Shown piece after piece: positions 1-6,840 of a stretch of DNA of 8,501 nucleotides. A model generated the notes under the pieces. It had not been told where the DNA came from and did not search any database. It saw nothing but the letters and a program-made list of their open reading frames with translations. A program made the position numbers and the translations under genes. The stretch comes from Rubrobacter sp. (GTDB lineage Bacteria > Actinomycetota > Rubrobacteria > Rubrobacterales > Rubrobacteraceae): assembly GCA_016781885.1 (NCBI GenBank), contig JADDPM010000095.1, forward strand, positions 1-8,501, given 5' to 3'. Positions within the stretch are counted from its first letter, which is position 1, and every line of letters begins with the position of its first letter.

Positions 1-123
1 CTAAGCTTCGAGCCCCTGCTGGTCGTCCTGAGCCTAGGGCACATTATGCTCCCGCCTCCACAACAACGTTCAGGAGGGGGAACAGCATGGGGACGGACAC
101 TTACAGGGGAGGCTCGCGTATCG
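1..123. other. Non-coding stretch downstream of the amidohydrolase gene
   Basis: This stretch follows the amidohydrolase stop codon and runs to the left edge. No convincing terminator is visible: the best pairing is a short CCTCC/GGAGG arm pair (55-59 with 73-77) with no T-run. On the minus strand an ATG at 44-42 is preceded by purine-rich GGAGG/GGGAG sequence and stays open to the window edge. It gives only 14 codons, so a following gene of the same operon could begin there but cannot be identified. Confidence 0.4.
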
Positions 124-1902
124 CTACTGTTCGGCCGGTCCTGTAAGCAGCTCGGGCGGCATCAGGATACTGGAAGTTTTCACGTCCAACAAACCGAGCG
201 GTGTCAGGCGTAAGGCGGGCAGGAAGTCACACGTAAGAAACAGGAGGGTGTAGAGGATGTCGTGGTGCTCATACCCCTCTGCAGTCATCGTCCAAGAGAG
301 TCGTTGGTTCTGCAGGATCACCTCCGAGAAGCAAAGGCCGGACATCATGCCGGTGATAGGAAGGGCAAGCTCGTAGAAGATGGTGCCTCCCCGCACGACC
401 ACGATCCCCCCGCCGATCTCCCTGACCCGCTGGGCTGCCTGGGCCATAGCCTCTGGCCGACACCCCATGACGAGCAGCTGTGTGGTGGTGTTGTACGTGC
501 TGGCGAAGCCCTCCAGGTCCGCGGCGAACCCGGAGACGAGGGTGCGCGAGATCCAACCTCCCGCCCGATCCACGAGTGCGGCGTACAACAGCCCACTCTG
601 TCCGTCCAGCGTAACGAGCCCGCCCTCTGCCCCGACCCGCACGTCCCTCCGCTCGGTGATCACAGCGGACTTCAAATGGATCGTTGGCGTCTCAGCCTCC
701 GTTACGGCGGATGCCCTGAGCGGGTAGAGCGAAGGGTCGGTGAGCTCAAGTCCGCCGTCGAAGCCTGGCCGGCTCCCGTACCGTTCCCAGTCGAGATGCG
801 GCAGCGAGGCGGTGAGCTTTCCATTTTCGGCGACCATGCGCCCGCGAGTGAGGACCGTCTCCGGGCGGAACGAGGTCAGGTCAGGCAAGAGCAGGAGGTC
901 AGCCTGGCGTCCTATCCCTATGCCGCCCACCTGCCCGTCAATCCGGAACAGCGTGGCCGGGTTGATCGTCACCATCTGGAGCGCCTGTATCGGCGGCACG
1001 CCGTTCTCGACCGCTACACGAAGCATCCCGTCCACGAGCCCGTGCTCGGCTATGAACTCGGGGGCAGGACCGTCGGTCGTCATTATGAGCCGGTGTGTGC
1101 TGACGCCATCTTCGGTAACTGCGCGCAGGAGCTCCGGCAAATCGGGGCGTAGGGAGCTGTTTCGGAGCATCGTCCAGATCCCGAGCCTAAGACGATTGAG
1201 GACCTCTTCTCTCGTTATTGCCTCGTGGTCCGCGTCCACGCCCGCCGCCGCCACCGGTTGCAGGCGCGCCTCCGAGGCACCCCCGGTGTGTCCGTCGACG
1301 ATCTTGCCTAAAGCCTTCGCCGCGCGGATGCCGGCGATCAGGGCCGGGTCCCCGGCGGCCAGGGCGGGCCAGCGCGTGACCTCGGCCGTCCCGACGACGT
1401 CGTTGCACCGGAGAAGAGGCTCGATCCTCTCCAGCGCGAACATCTCCTCCTCGCCGGGGAACTTCGCCTGGGAGATCAGGCGGGCCATCCACAGGTAGGA
1501 GAGTGGCAACTCCTTGAGGTCGTCCATCATCGCCCGGAGCCCATCCGGGCCCATCTGCATGAAGAAGAAGAGGTTGTCGGCGAGGATCGTGGTCGTGCCT
1601 AGAGGGAGCACGCCCTCGACGAGGCTTATGGGGTTGTAGAGAACCCACGGGTGGAAGTGCGCCTCTATGTACCCCGGAGAGACGATCAAGCCTCTCGCGT
1701 CGACTATCTGCGTATCGGGCCCGACGGCTCGCTCACCCTCCCCGACGTAGGCTATACGACCCCCGGTGACGGCGACGTTGCCCTTGTGCAACTCGCCAGA
1801 GTAGACGTTCGCTATCATGCCGCCGCGCACGAAGAGCTCCGCGGGCCACTCGCCTCGCGCCGTCTCGATTAGCTTCGCGTGTTCCTCGGGGCCGGCTAGC
1901 AT
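124..1902 (-). CDS. Adenine-deaminase-like amidohydrolase (YerA-type), substrate uncertain
   Basis: This is a 592-residue metal-dependent amidohydrolase with the layout of bacterial adenine deaminases: an N-terminal beta-sandwich segment, a TIM-barrel core and a C-terminal domain. Probable metal and catalytic residues are all present: H82 and H84 (HFHPW), E174 (GTAEV), H205 (DGHTGG), H226 (DADHEA) and D277 (TTDGP). The C-terminal GGGIVVV (497-503) and LPALRLTPLGLLD (561-573) segments align with Ade. However, the Ade motif DPHEI is replaced by ADNLFFF (108-114), and the C-terminal SHDSH by TYNTT (469-473). B. subtilis YerA is, from memory, a better relative than true Ade. It would be cytoplasmic; no signal peptide is seen. 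The ATG lies 3 nt after the stop of the MBL gene with no Shine-Dalgarno sequence, suggesting translational coupling. The family assignment is firm, but adenine as substrate is doubtful. Confidence 0.85.
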   Translation of the reverse strand: MLAGPEEHAKLIETARGEWPAELFVRGGMIANVYSGELHKGNVAVTGGRIAYVGEGERAVGPDTQIVDARGLIVSPGYIEAHFHPWVLYNPISLVEGVLPLGTTTILADNLFFFMQMGPDGLRAMMDDLKELPLSYLWMARLISQAKFPGEEEMFALERIEPLLRCNDVVGTAEVTRWPALAAGDPALIAGIRAAKALGKIVDGHTGGASEARLQPVAAAGVDADHEAITREEVLNRLRLGIWTMLRNSSLRPDLPELLRAVTEDGVSTHRLIMTTDGPAPEFIAEHGLVDGMLRVAVENGVPPIQALQMVTINPATLFRIDGQVGGIGIGRQADLLLLPDLTSFRPETVLTRGRMVAENGKLTASLPHLDWERYGSRPGFDGGLELTDPSLYPLRASAVTEAETPTIHLKSAVITERRDVRVGAEGGLVTLDGQSGLLYAALVDRAGGWISRTLVSGFAADLEGFASTYNTTTQLLVMGCRPEAMAQAAQRVREIGGGIVVVRGGTIFYELALPITGMMSGLCFSEVILQNQRLSWTMTAEGYEHHDILYTLLFLTCDFLPALRLTPLGLLDVKTSSILMPPELLTGPAEQ

Positions 1903-1905
1903 GGT

Positions 1906-2955
1906 CTAGGAGGCCCGGTAGCTCACCACGACGCCGTCCTCCAGACGCTCGGCCCTCCCCTCGTAGACGAGGTGCTCGAGGTGGGCGAGCGTCTCGGCGA
2001 GCGCGAAACGGAGCTGGTGGTCGCTGAGGTCTTCGGGGAAGACCAGGCGCGCCACCTCGTAGGGGGTTGCCGGTTCGCCGTCGAGCGCGGAGCGCATGAC
2101 CGAGAGCCGCTCCTGGTGGTGGGCCAGAAGCTCATCTATGCGGCCGTCGAGGTCATGGAAGAGCGGGCCGTGGCCCGGGAGCACCACATCGACGTCGAGC
2201 CCCTTCATCCCTTCAAGAGAAGCCAGGTAGCGTTCGAGAGGGTGCGGGGCCGTATAGGTCCAGAGCCCTATATTCGGGGTGATGTGGAGCAGTACCTGGT
2301 CGCCCGCAAAGAGGAGCCTCCGACGCTCGTCGTGCAGGACGAAGTGGTAGTCGGAGTGCCCGGGCGTGTGGATCACACGCGTCTCATGATCCCCCAGCAG
2401 AATCACGTCTCCGGGATGCAGGGCCTCGATCTGCTCGGGGAGGCGCACGCCGAGCCTCGTGGTGCCGGCCGTTGCCTCTGCGGTTTGCTCGTCCATGCCG
2501 TACTTGATCAGGAACTCCACAAAGGACTCCGTACCACGCGTCGGGTCCCAGACGTGTTGGGCGTTCTCGATCTCCCCGGAGAGCATCCGTACCGGCGCGC
2601 CGGAGCGCTCCTCCAGCCAACGGGCGAGCCCGATGTGATCGGGGTGCAGGTGAGTTACTACGATCTGGGCGATGTCGCTCTCCAGGTTCAGCCCGACCTC
2701 GGCGGCGCCAGCCTCCCACGCCCGCCGCGCCGGCGGGTAGTCGAAGCCGGGATCTATGACCGTCCATCCACCCGCACCGGGCAAGAGGTAAGACGCGATG
2801 AACTTCAACGGGAAAGGTACCGGTAGCTTGAGCTGGTACACGTTCTCAATAATGCGCGAGATCCCGCCGATAGGCTGCGTGCCGAGGGAGGAAGGAGGAA
2901 CTCCTTCGCTCACCGTACTCGGCTGGGGCTGTGACCTTCCGTTGGAGGTAGTCAT
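1906..2955 (-). CDS. MBL-fold metallohydrolase with C-terminal winged-helix-like tail
   Basis: This 349-residue protein belongs to the metallo-beta-lactamase superfamily and resembles the glyoxalase II/LACTB2-like hydrolases. The full dinuclear metal set is visible: THLHPDH (H102, H104, D106, H107), H200 in TPGHS, D219 in AGDQ and H262 in LPGHG. Residues from about 285 to 349 look like the helical/winged-helix tail that such proteins carry after the MBL core. The first 30 or so residues are Ser/Pro/Gly-rich and lie before the usual family start near IENVYQLKLP. The only in-frame ATG is at 2955; a GTG at residue 15 is the alternative. No Shine-Dalgarno sequence precedes the ATG, which follows the upstream stop codon after 3 nt, again suggesting coupling. 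Its substrate is unknown; a thioester or lactone would fit beside an acyl-CoA dehydrogenase, but this is inference. Confidence 0.88.
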   Translation of the reverse strand: MTTSNGRSQPQPSTVSEGVPPSSLGTQPIGGISRIIENVYQLKLPVPFPLKFIASYLLPGAGGWTVIDPGFDYPPARRAWEAGAAEVGLNLESDIAQIVVTHLHPDHIGLARWLEERSGAPVRMLSGEIENAQHVWDPTRGTESFVEFLIKYGMDEQTAEATAGTTRLGVRLPEQIEALHPGDVILLGDHETRVIHTPGHSDYHFVLHDERRRLLFAGDQVLLHITPNIGLWTYTAPHPLERYLASLEGMKGLDVDVVLPGHGPLFHDLDGRIDELLAHHQERLSVMRSALDGEPATPYEVARLVFPEDLSDHQLRFALAETLAHLEHLVYEGRAERLEDGVVVSYRAS

Positions 2956-2958
2956 CTG

Positions 2959-4083
2959 TTAGCGGAAGGCAGGGATACCGGTAAGGGCCTGTCCCAGCAC
3001 GAGGGTGTGCACCTCGTCCGTCCCCTCGTAGGTCCTCACGCTCTCCAGGTTGTTGGCGTGCCTTATCACAGGGTACTCTAACGTTATCCCGTTCCCCCCT
3101 AGGATGGTGCGCGCCTCGCGTGCTATCTCTATTGCCTCCCTGACGTTGTTGAGCTTGCCAAAGGATACCTGCTCGGGGCGTAAAGTACCCTCGTCCTTCA
3201 TCCTCCCTATGTGCAGCGCGACCATGGTGCCCTTCTGAATCTCCAGCATCATTTGGACTAGCTTCTGCTGGGTGAGCTGGAAAGAGGCGATGGGCTTGCC
3301 GAACTGGATGCGGTTCTTTGAGTATTCGAGCGCGCACTCATAGCAATCTCTTGCCGCCCCCATCGCTCCCCAGATGACCCCGTAACGAGCTTCGTTTAAA
3401 GAGGCGAACGGCCCCTTTAGGCCTTTGGCCTCCGGGAGCATGGCGTCCGAGGGAAGCCGGCACTCTTGGAGATGCAGCTCGCTTTGCCCGGAGGCGCGCA
3501 TGGACACCTTGTGCACTATGTCCTTGGCAGAGAAGCCTGAGGTGTCCGTGGGGACCAGGAAGCCGCGTACTCCATCGTCGGTCTGCGCCCACACCACGGC
3601 TACGTCGGCTATTGTTCCCATCCCGATCCAGCGTTTCCGGCCGCTGAGTATCCAGTCAGAGCCGTCCTTGCGGGCAAAGGTCTTCATGCTCGCAGGGTCG
3701 CTGCCCGCCTCGGGTTCGCTGAGCCCGAAGCAGCCTATCGCCTCGCCCTTTGCCATCCGGGGCAGCCATTGCTGCTTTTGCTCCTCTGAGCCGAACTTGT
3801 GGATCGCGCTCATCGCAAGCGACCCTTGTACAGAGACGAAGGTCCTCAAGCCCGAGTCACCGGCCTCTAGCTCCATGCAGGCCAGCCCGTACTCTACAGC
3901 GCTCTTGCCGGCGCACCCGTAGCCGGAGAGGTGCATACCAAGCAATCCTTGTGCTCCCATCTGCGGTACGATCTCCCTTGGGAAGAGTGCCTTCTCCCAC
4001 CAGTCTTGGATGTAAGGCTTTATCTTCTCGCGCACGAACCCGCGAACCTCTTCGCGCACCGCGCGCTCTTCGTCTGAGAGCAA
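2959..4083 (-). CDS. Acyl-CoA dehydrogenase, glutaryl-CoA dehydrogenase-like (true start probably upstream)
   Basis: This FAD-dependent acyl-CoA dehydrogenase is 374 residues long from the TTG at 4083. Along its whole length it resembles glutaryl-CoA dehydrogenase, which converts glutaryl-CoA to crotonyl-CoA and CO2 in lysine, tryptophan and aromatic catabolism. Visible signatures are GCFGLSEPEAGSD (117-129, flavin region), LGGNGI (328-333), RHANNLESVRTYEGTDEVH (341-359) with the catalytic base E353, and a C-terminal LGQALTGIPAF like that of GCDH. R80 matches the substrate-carboxylate-binding arginine of human GCDH (R94), and E73 and Y352 match E87 and Y369; T81 replaces S95. The reading frame stays open upstream to a TGA at 4206-4204. 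That extension (DFLNLDGL before LSDEERAV) resembles the family N-terminus, so the real start is likely near 4152-4155, giving about 398 residues. It is the first gene of a three-gene operon. Confidence 0.9.
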   Translation of the reverse strand: MLSDEERAVREEVRGFVREKIKPYIQDWWEKALFPREIVPQMGAQGLLGMHLSGYGCAGKSAVEYGLACMELEAGDSGLRTFVSVQGSLAMSAIHKFGSEEQKQQWLPRMAKGEAIGCFGLSEPEAGSDPASMKTFARKDGSDWILSGRKRWIGMGTIADVAVVWAQTDDGVRGFLVPTDTSGFSAKDIVHKVSMRASGQSELHLQECRLPSDAMLPEAKGLKGPFASLNEARYGVIWGAMGAARDCYECALEYSKNRIQFGKPIASFQLTQQKLVQMMLEIQKGTMVALHIGRMKDEGTLRPEQVSFGKLNNVREAIEIAREARTILGGNGITLEYPVIRHANNLESVRTYEGTDEVHTLVLGQALTGIPAFR

Positions 4084-4159
4084 CCCATCCAGGTTGAGGA
4101 AGTCCGTCTCCTCAGGACGGCTCGATCTAGAGTCGCTTACTTCCTTAGTAACTATACCT

Positions 4160-4167
4160 ACCTCCTT
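4160..4167 (-). promoter_or_regulatory. Strong Shine-Dalgarno without a standard start codon
   Basis: The minus strand reads AAGGAGGT here, a near-perfect ribosome-binding site. At the right distance and in frame with the acyl-CoA dehydrogenase there is ATA (4155-4153, 5 nt after GGAGG) followed by GTT (4152-4150), but no ATG, GTG or TTG. The nearest in-frame TTG is at 4083 and has no ribosome-binding site. This site therefore argues for translation starting at ATA, or for a mutated or misread start codon. Confidence 0.65.
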
Positions 4168-4184
4168 CGCGCGTACCTGAATGA

Positions 4185-4190
4185 AGTATA
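4185..4190 (-). promoter_or_regulatory. Possible -10 element of the left operon
   Basis: The minus strand reads TATACT, one mismatch from the sigma-70-type consensus TATAAT, about 18 nt before the Shine-Dalgarno sequence of the acyl-CoA dehydrogenase and just after the end of the RidA-like gene. No good -35 hexamer is found at 16-18 bp spacing (CGCATC or similar), so the call rests on the -10 and its position alone. It would allow the three left genes to be transcribed separately from the right block. Confidence 0.3.
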
Positions 4191-4229
4191 AGCCCGAGAC
4201 GCTTCACGATGCGAGTCCTTATCCCTCGT

Positions 4230-4631
4230 TCAACGCGGCTCGACCGGAACCACAGCGGTAGTCTCGACCTCGACCTTTGCCTCGGACTCGATGAGTGCCG
4301 CAACCTCGACCATGGCCATGGCCGGAAAATGCTGTCCCATCAGCTCGCGATAGACTCGACCCATACCTTCCAGGTTGCCCAGGTATTCCTCGCGGTCGGT
4401 GATGTACCAGGTCATACGAGCGACGTGTTCGGGACCCGCGCCAGCCTCGGCCAGCACTGCGAGGGTGTTCTCCAAGCACTGGCGCACCTGGTCGACGAAA
4501 TCGTCCGACCGGAAGGTCTCAGTCTCATCCCAGCCGATCTGTCCGGCGACGAACACCAGCCGTCCCTCCGCGACGACCCCGTTGGCGTAGCCTTTCGGCT
4601 TCGCCCAACCTGGTGGTTGCAGCTTCTGCAC
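4230..4631 (-). CDS. RidA/YjgF-family protein lacking the catalytic arginine
   Basis: This 133-residue protein has the full length and fold signature of the RidA (YjgF/YER057c/UK114) family, which forms cytoplasmic trimers with active sites between subunits. Typical stretches are FVAGQIGWD (27-35), LENTLAVLAEAGAG (53-66), VARMTWYITD (70-79) and the C-terminal VEVAALIESEAKVEVE (108-123). Archetypal RidA deaminates reactive enamines with the arginine of its PARS motif (R105 in E. coli). Here the motif is FPAMAMVEV, with methionine (M105) in that place, so it belongs to a divergent Rid subgroup without proven enamine hydrolysis. It starts with GTG at 4631, behind an AAAGGGAGG ribosome-binding site. 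It follows the thioesterase by 46 nt and appears to be the last gene of the right block. A role on an amino-substituted ring intermediate is plausible from context only. Confidence 0.9.
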   Translation of the reverse strand: MQKLQPPGWAKPKGYANGVVAEGRLVFVAGQIGWDETETFRSDDFVDQVRQCLENTLAVLAEAGAGPEHVARMTWYITDREEYLGNLEGMGRVYRELMGQHFPAMAMVEVAALIESEAKVEVETTAVVPVEPR

Positions 4632-4636
4632 CTTGT

Positions 4637-4645
4637 CCTCCCTTT
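4637..4645 (-). promoter_or_regulatory. Shine-Dalgarno of the RidA-like gene, fixing a GTG start
   Basis: The minus strand reads AAAGGGAGG, ending 5 nt before the GTG at 4631-4629. This supports the GTG as the true start and gives an N-terminus (VQKLQPPGWAKP) that fits the family. Confidence 0.7.
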
Positions 4646-4677
4646 ATGAGTCGATAAATGAGCACGACGGCTCGGCG

Positions 4678-5073
4678 TTACACGCCCGGGTTCAGCTCGA
4701 ATGCGGACATCCGGGCACGGATCCGGTCCGGGATCGGTCTGACGCGTATGGTCTCCAGGTCGATACACACTAGCACCAGCCGGGCTCTCACGCGCCGCTC
4801 GCCATCGCAGTCGGCTACGACGTCCAGGGTAAAACTGCTCCCTCCGAGCCGTTCCACGCCGAGCCTGAAGATCAGACGGTCGCCGAGACGGCTAGGGCGC
4901 GTGAACTCGCACTCGATGCTGACCGTCGGTACACCGATACTGAGTTCTTCGTGCAGGCTCCTGAAGTCCTGACCAAGCGGCCCGGCGAACCAGTCCTCGA
5001 CGACCTGGTTGATCATCTCAAAGTAGCGTGGGTAGAACACGATCCCGGCCCGATCAACGTGGGCAAACCTCAC
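4678..5073 (-). CDS. 4-hydroxybenzoyl-CoA-type hotdog thioesterase
   Basis: This is a single-domain hotdog acyl-CoA thioesterase (131 residues from the GTG at 5073). The N-terminal FAHVDRAGIVFYPRYF (3-18) matches the active-site helix region of Pseudomonas-type 4-hydroxybenzoyl-CoA thioesterase, with D7 in the place of its catalytic aspartate (D17). It hydrolyses acyl- or aroyl-CoA to free acid and CoA. Placed between an aryl-CoA ligase and a RidA-like protein, it may release CoA from stalled aryl-CoA esters. The start is uncertain. The frame is open upstream and encodes LARFEDEII just before the GTG, which looks like the missing first beta strand, but no ATG, GTG or TTG is available there; a CTG lies at 5100. 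The gene follows the ligase by 68 nt (or 41 nt from the CTG). Confidence 0.88.
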   Translation of the reverse strand: MRFAHVDRAGIVFYPRYFEMINQVVEDWFAGPLGQDFRSLHEELSIGVPTVSIECEFTRPSRLGDRLIFRLGVERLGGSSFTLDVVADCDGERRVRARLVLVCIDLETIRVRPIPDRIRARMSAFELNPGV

Positions 5074-5141
5074 GATGATCTCGTCCTCAAACCGCGCCAG
5101 CGCGCCCTGTTTCCGGACGCTGTTTGATTGCGGACCTGTGT

Positions 5142-6785
5142 TCAGGACGTACTCCCTTGCGCGCCGGCTCGTTCGAGCTCTCGTTCGCGCAGTTTGAAGC
5201 GTTTGATCTTGCCGGTCTCTGTCTTTGGCAGCGCATCAATGAACTCGATGGCACGCGGGTACTTGTAGGGGGCGATTCGGCTCTTCACGAAGTCCTGCAG
5301 CTCCTTCATCAACTCCACGCTACCTGTCACCCCCTCGCGGGGAACGACGAACGCCTTGACTATGTTGCCGCGCTCCTGGTCGGGCGCAGCAACGACGGCG
5401 CACTCACCTACAGCAGGATGCTCCACCAGTGCCGCCTCGACTTCGGGCCCGGAGATGTTGTAGCCCGAGGAGATGATCATGTCGTCGGTGCGTGCCTGGA
5501 ACCAGTAGTATCCGTCTTCATCCATCTTGTACGCGTCGCCCGTAACATTCCAGCCCTCTACGACGTAGTCGGCCTGCCGCAGGTCGGCAAGGTAGCGACA
5601 GCCGGTCGGCCCTCGCACCGCCAGCCGACCGACCTCACCGGGCGGGAGCGGCTGCATGTCGTCACCAGCAACCATCGCCCGATAGCCCGGCACCGGCTTA
5701 CCGGTCGAGCCGGGGCGGATGTCGTCTCCGGCGGCCGAGATGAAGATGTGCAGCATCTCTGTAGAGCCGATGCCGTCGACGATCCTGAGGCCGGTGCGCT
5801 CGAACCAGGCGTCAGACGTAGCGCGCGGTAGGCTTTCGCCAGCCGACACGCATTTCCTGAGCGAGGAGAGATCTACCTCGCCGACCATGTCCAGCAGCCC
5901 GCGGTAGGCGGTAGGCGCGGTGAACATCGTGGTCACCCGGTGAGCCTCGATCGCGCCCAGAAGCGCCTTCGGCCCCGGTTGCTCGATCGGCACGGTCGAG
6001 GCGCCAAAACGTAACGGGAACAACACCAGTCCGCCGAGGCCGTAGGTGAAGGCGAGGGGCGGCGTCCCGGTGAAGACTTCGTCCGGCTGCGGGTCGAGCA
6101 GGTGACGCGCGAACGTGTCGCACACCGCGAGGACGTCGCGGTGAGAGTGCATGCAACCCTTGGGGTTGCCGGTCGTGCCCGAGGTAAAGGCGATGAGCGC
6201 CACGTCCTCGGCTGCGGTCTCGACCGTCTCGAAGTCAGGCTGCACCTTCTCTATGTGCGCTTCGAGCTCACCACCCGGACCAAAGGTCATAACGTTGGAG
6301 AGGATCGGATGCCTGTCCCGAGCATTCTCGAGCTCGCCGGTCAGGCGGGCGTCGGTCAGCGCGTGGCTGATCTGAGCCTTATCGATAATAGTGGCGAGTT
6401 CGGGGGTGCGAAGCAGCGGCATAGTCGCAACCACAACGCCACCGGCCTTGAGCACGCCGAACCACGCTGCGATCAACATCGGCGTGTTGGCCGCACGCAA
6501 GAGTACCCGATTGCCCGGCACTAACCCCATATCCTCGACCAGTGTTCGCGCGATACGGTTGGCCTTCTCCAGGAGATCCCGGTAGCTCCACACCCCATCG
6601 TCGGTACGGACGCAGGGCCTACTCCCCGCCTCGCCCGCAGCCATGTCATCGAGCAGCGCCCCGGCCGCGTTCAGCCGCTCGGGATACTGCAGCTCCGGTA
6701 GGTCGAACACCAACTCCGGCCATGCCTCGCGCGGCGGCAGGTTGTCACGGGCGAACGTGTCGACGTGTGCACTATAGCCTGCCAT
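5142..6785 (-). CDS. Aryl-CoA ligase, probable 2-aminobenzoate-CoA ligase (abmG-like)
   Basis: This 547-residue member of the ANL superfamily activates an aromatic carboxylate with ATP to an acyl-adenylate and then to the CoA thioester. Motifs in order: phosphate loop TSGTTGNPKG (201-210), GIGSTEMLH (338-346), TGDAYKMDEDGYYWFQARTDDMI (415-437) with D417 and the hinge region near R432, and catalytic lysine K526 in PKTETGKIKR. The start AHVDTFARDNLPP (6-18) followed by LPELQYPERLN (29-39) is, from memory, typical of 2-aminobenzoate-CoA ligases in the benzoate-CoA ligase family. The neighbouring thioesterase, RidA-like protein and acyl-CoA dehydrogenase support anthranilate, but salicylate or another substituted benzoate is possible. 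The ATG is fixed by a strong AAAGGAGG site 5 nt upstream. The gene lies 68 nt after the alpha/beta hydrolase, and that gap holds an inverted repeat. Confidence 0.9.
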   Translation of the reverse strand: MAGYSAHVDTFARDNLPPREAWPELVFDLPELQYPERLNAAGALLDDMAAGEAGSRPCVRTDDGVWSYRDLLEKANRIARTLVEDMGLVPGNRVLLRAANTPMLIAAWFGVLKAGGVVVATMPLLRTPELATIIDKAQISHALTDARLTGELENARDRHPILSNVMTFGPGGELEAHIEKVQPDFETVETAAEDVALIAFTSGTTGNPKGCMHSHRDVLAVCDTFARHLLDPQPDEVFTGTPPLAFTYGLGGLVLFPLRFGASTVPIEQPGPKALLGAIEAHRVTTMFTAPTAYRGLLDMVGEVDLSSLRKCVSAGESLPRATSDAWFERTGLRIVDGIGSTEMLHIFISAAGDDIRPGSTGKPVPGYRAMVAGDDMQPLPPGEVGRLAVRGPTGCRYLADLRQADYVVEGWNVTGDAYKMDEDGYYWFQARTDDMIISSGYNISGPEVEAALVEHPAVGECAVVAAPDQERGNIVKAFVVPREGVTGSVELMKELQDFVKSRIAPYKYPRAIEFIDALPKTETGKIKRFKLRERELERAGAQGSTS

Positions 6786-6790
6786 TGGAT

Positions 6791-6798
6791 CCTCCTTT
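6791..6798 (-). promoter_or_regulatory. Strong Shine-Dalgarno of the aryl-CoA ligase
   Basis: The minus strand reads AAAGGAGG, 5 nt before the ATG at 6785. It begins only a few bases after the lower arm of the inverted repeat at 6803-6840, so folding of that repeat in the mRNA could affect access to this site. Confidence 0.75.
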
Positions 6799-6802
6799 CC
6801 CT

Positions 6803-6840
6803 AGCTATCAGCCTTTTCTAACTGCTGACCGCTGATAGCT
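6803..6840. repeat. Perfect 10-bp inverted repeat with an 18-nt loop
   Basis: AGCTATCAGC at 6803-6812 is the exact reverse complement of GCTGATAGCT at 6831-6840. The arms could form a hairpin in the mRNA between the alpha/beta hydrolase and ligase genes. No T-run follows on the transcribed strand, so it is not a typical intrinsic terminator. On the plus strand GCTG also recurs every 7 bp at 6824, 6831 and 6838, giving a short degenerate heptad repeat that overlaps the right arm. Confidence 0.7.

Noticed and set aside
1..44. Possible start of a further minus-strand gene (ATG at 44-42)
   Set aside because: Only 14 codons are visible before the edge and the peptide is not recognisable, so it is mentioned only in the description of the stretch 1-123.
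87..146. 19-codon plus-strand open frame with a good ribosome-binding site (CAGGAGGGGG before ATG)
   Set aside because: It is very short, runs into the 3' end of the amidohydrolase gene and resembles no known leader peptide; the purine-rich stretch can arise by chance.
262..1152. Long plus-strand open frame opposite the amidohydrolase (296 codons)
   Set aside because: The translation is rich in Arg, Pro and His with no recognisable domain and lies wholly antisense to a clear enzyme gene; it is a by-product of high GC.
1972..2826. Plus-strand open frame opposite the MBL hydrolase (284 codons)
   Set aside because: No family resemblance and entirely antisense to a gene with intact metal-binding motifs.
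5124..5831. Plus-strand open frame opposite the 3' part of the aryl-CoA ligase (235 codons)
   Set aside because: Composition is that of a shadow frame, and the ligase on the other strand has all its catalytic motifs.
6803..6840. Inverted repeat considered as a transcription terminator
   Set aside because: No T-run follows the stem in the direction of transcription, and the next gene's ribosome-binding site begins a few bases later.
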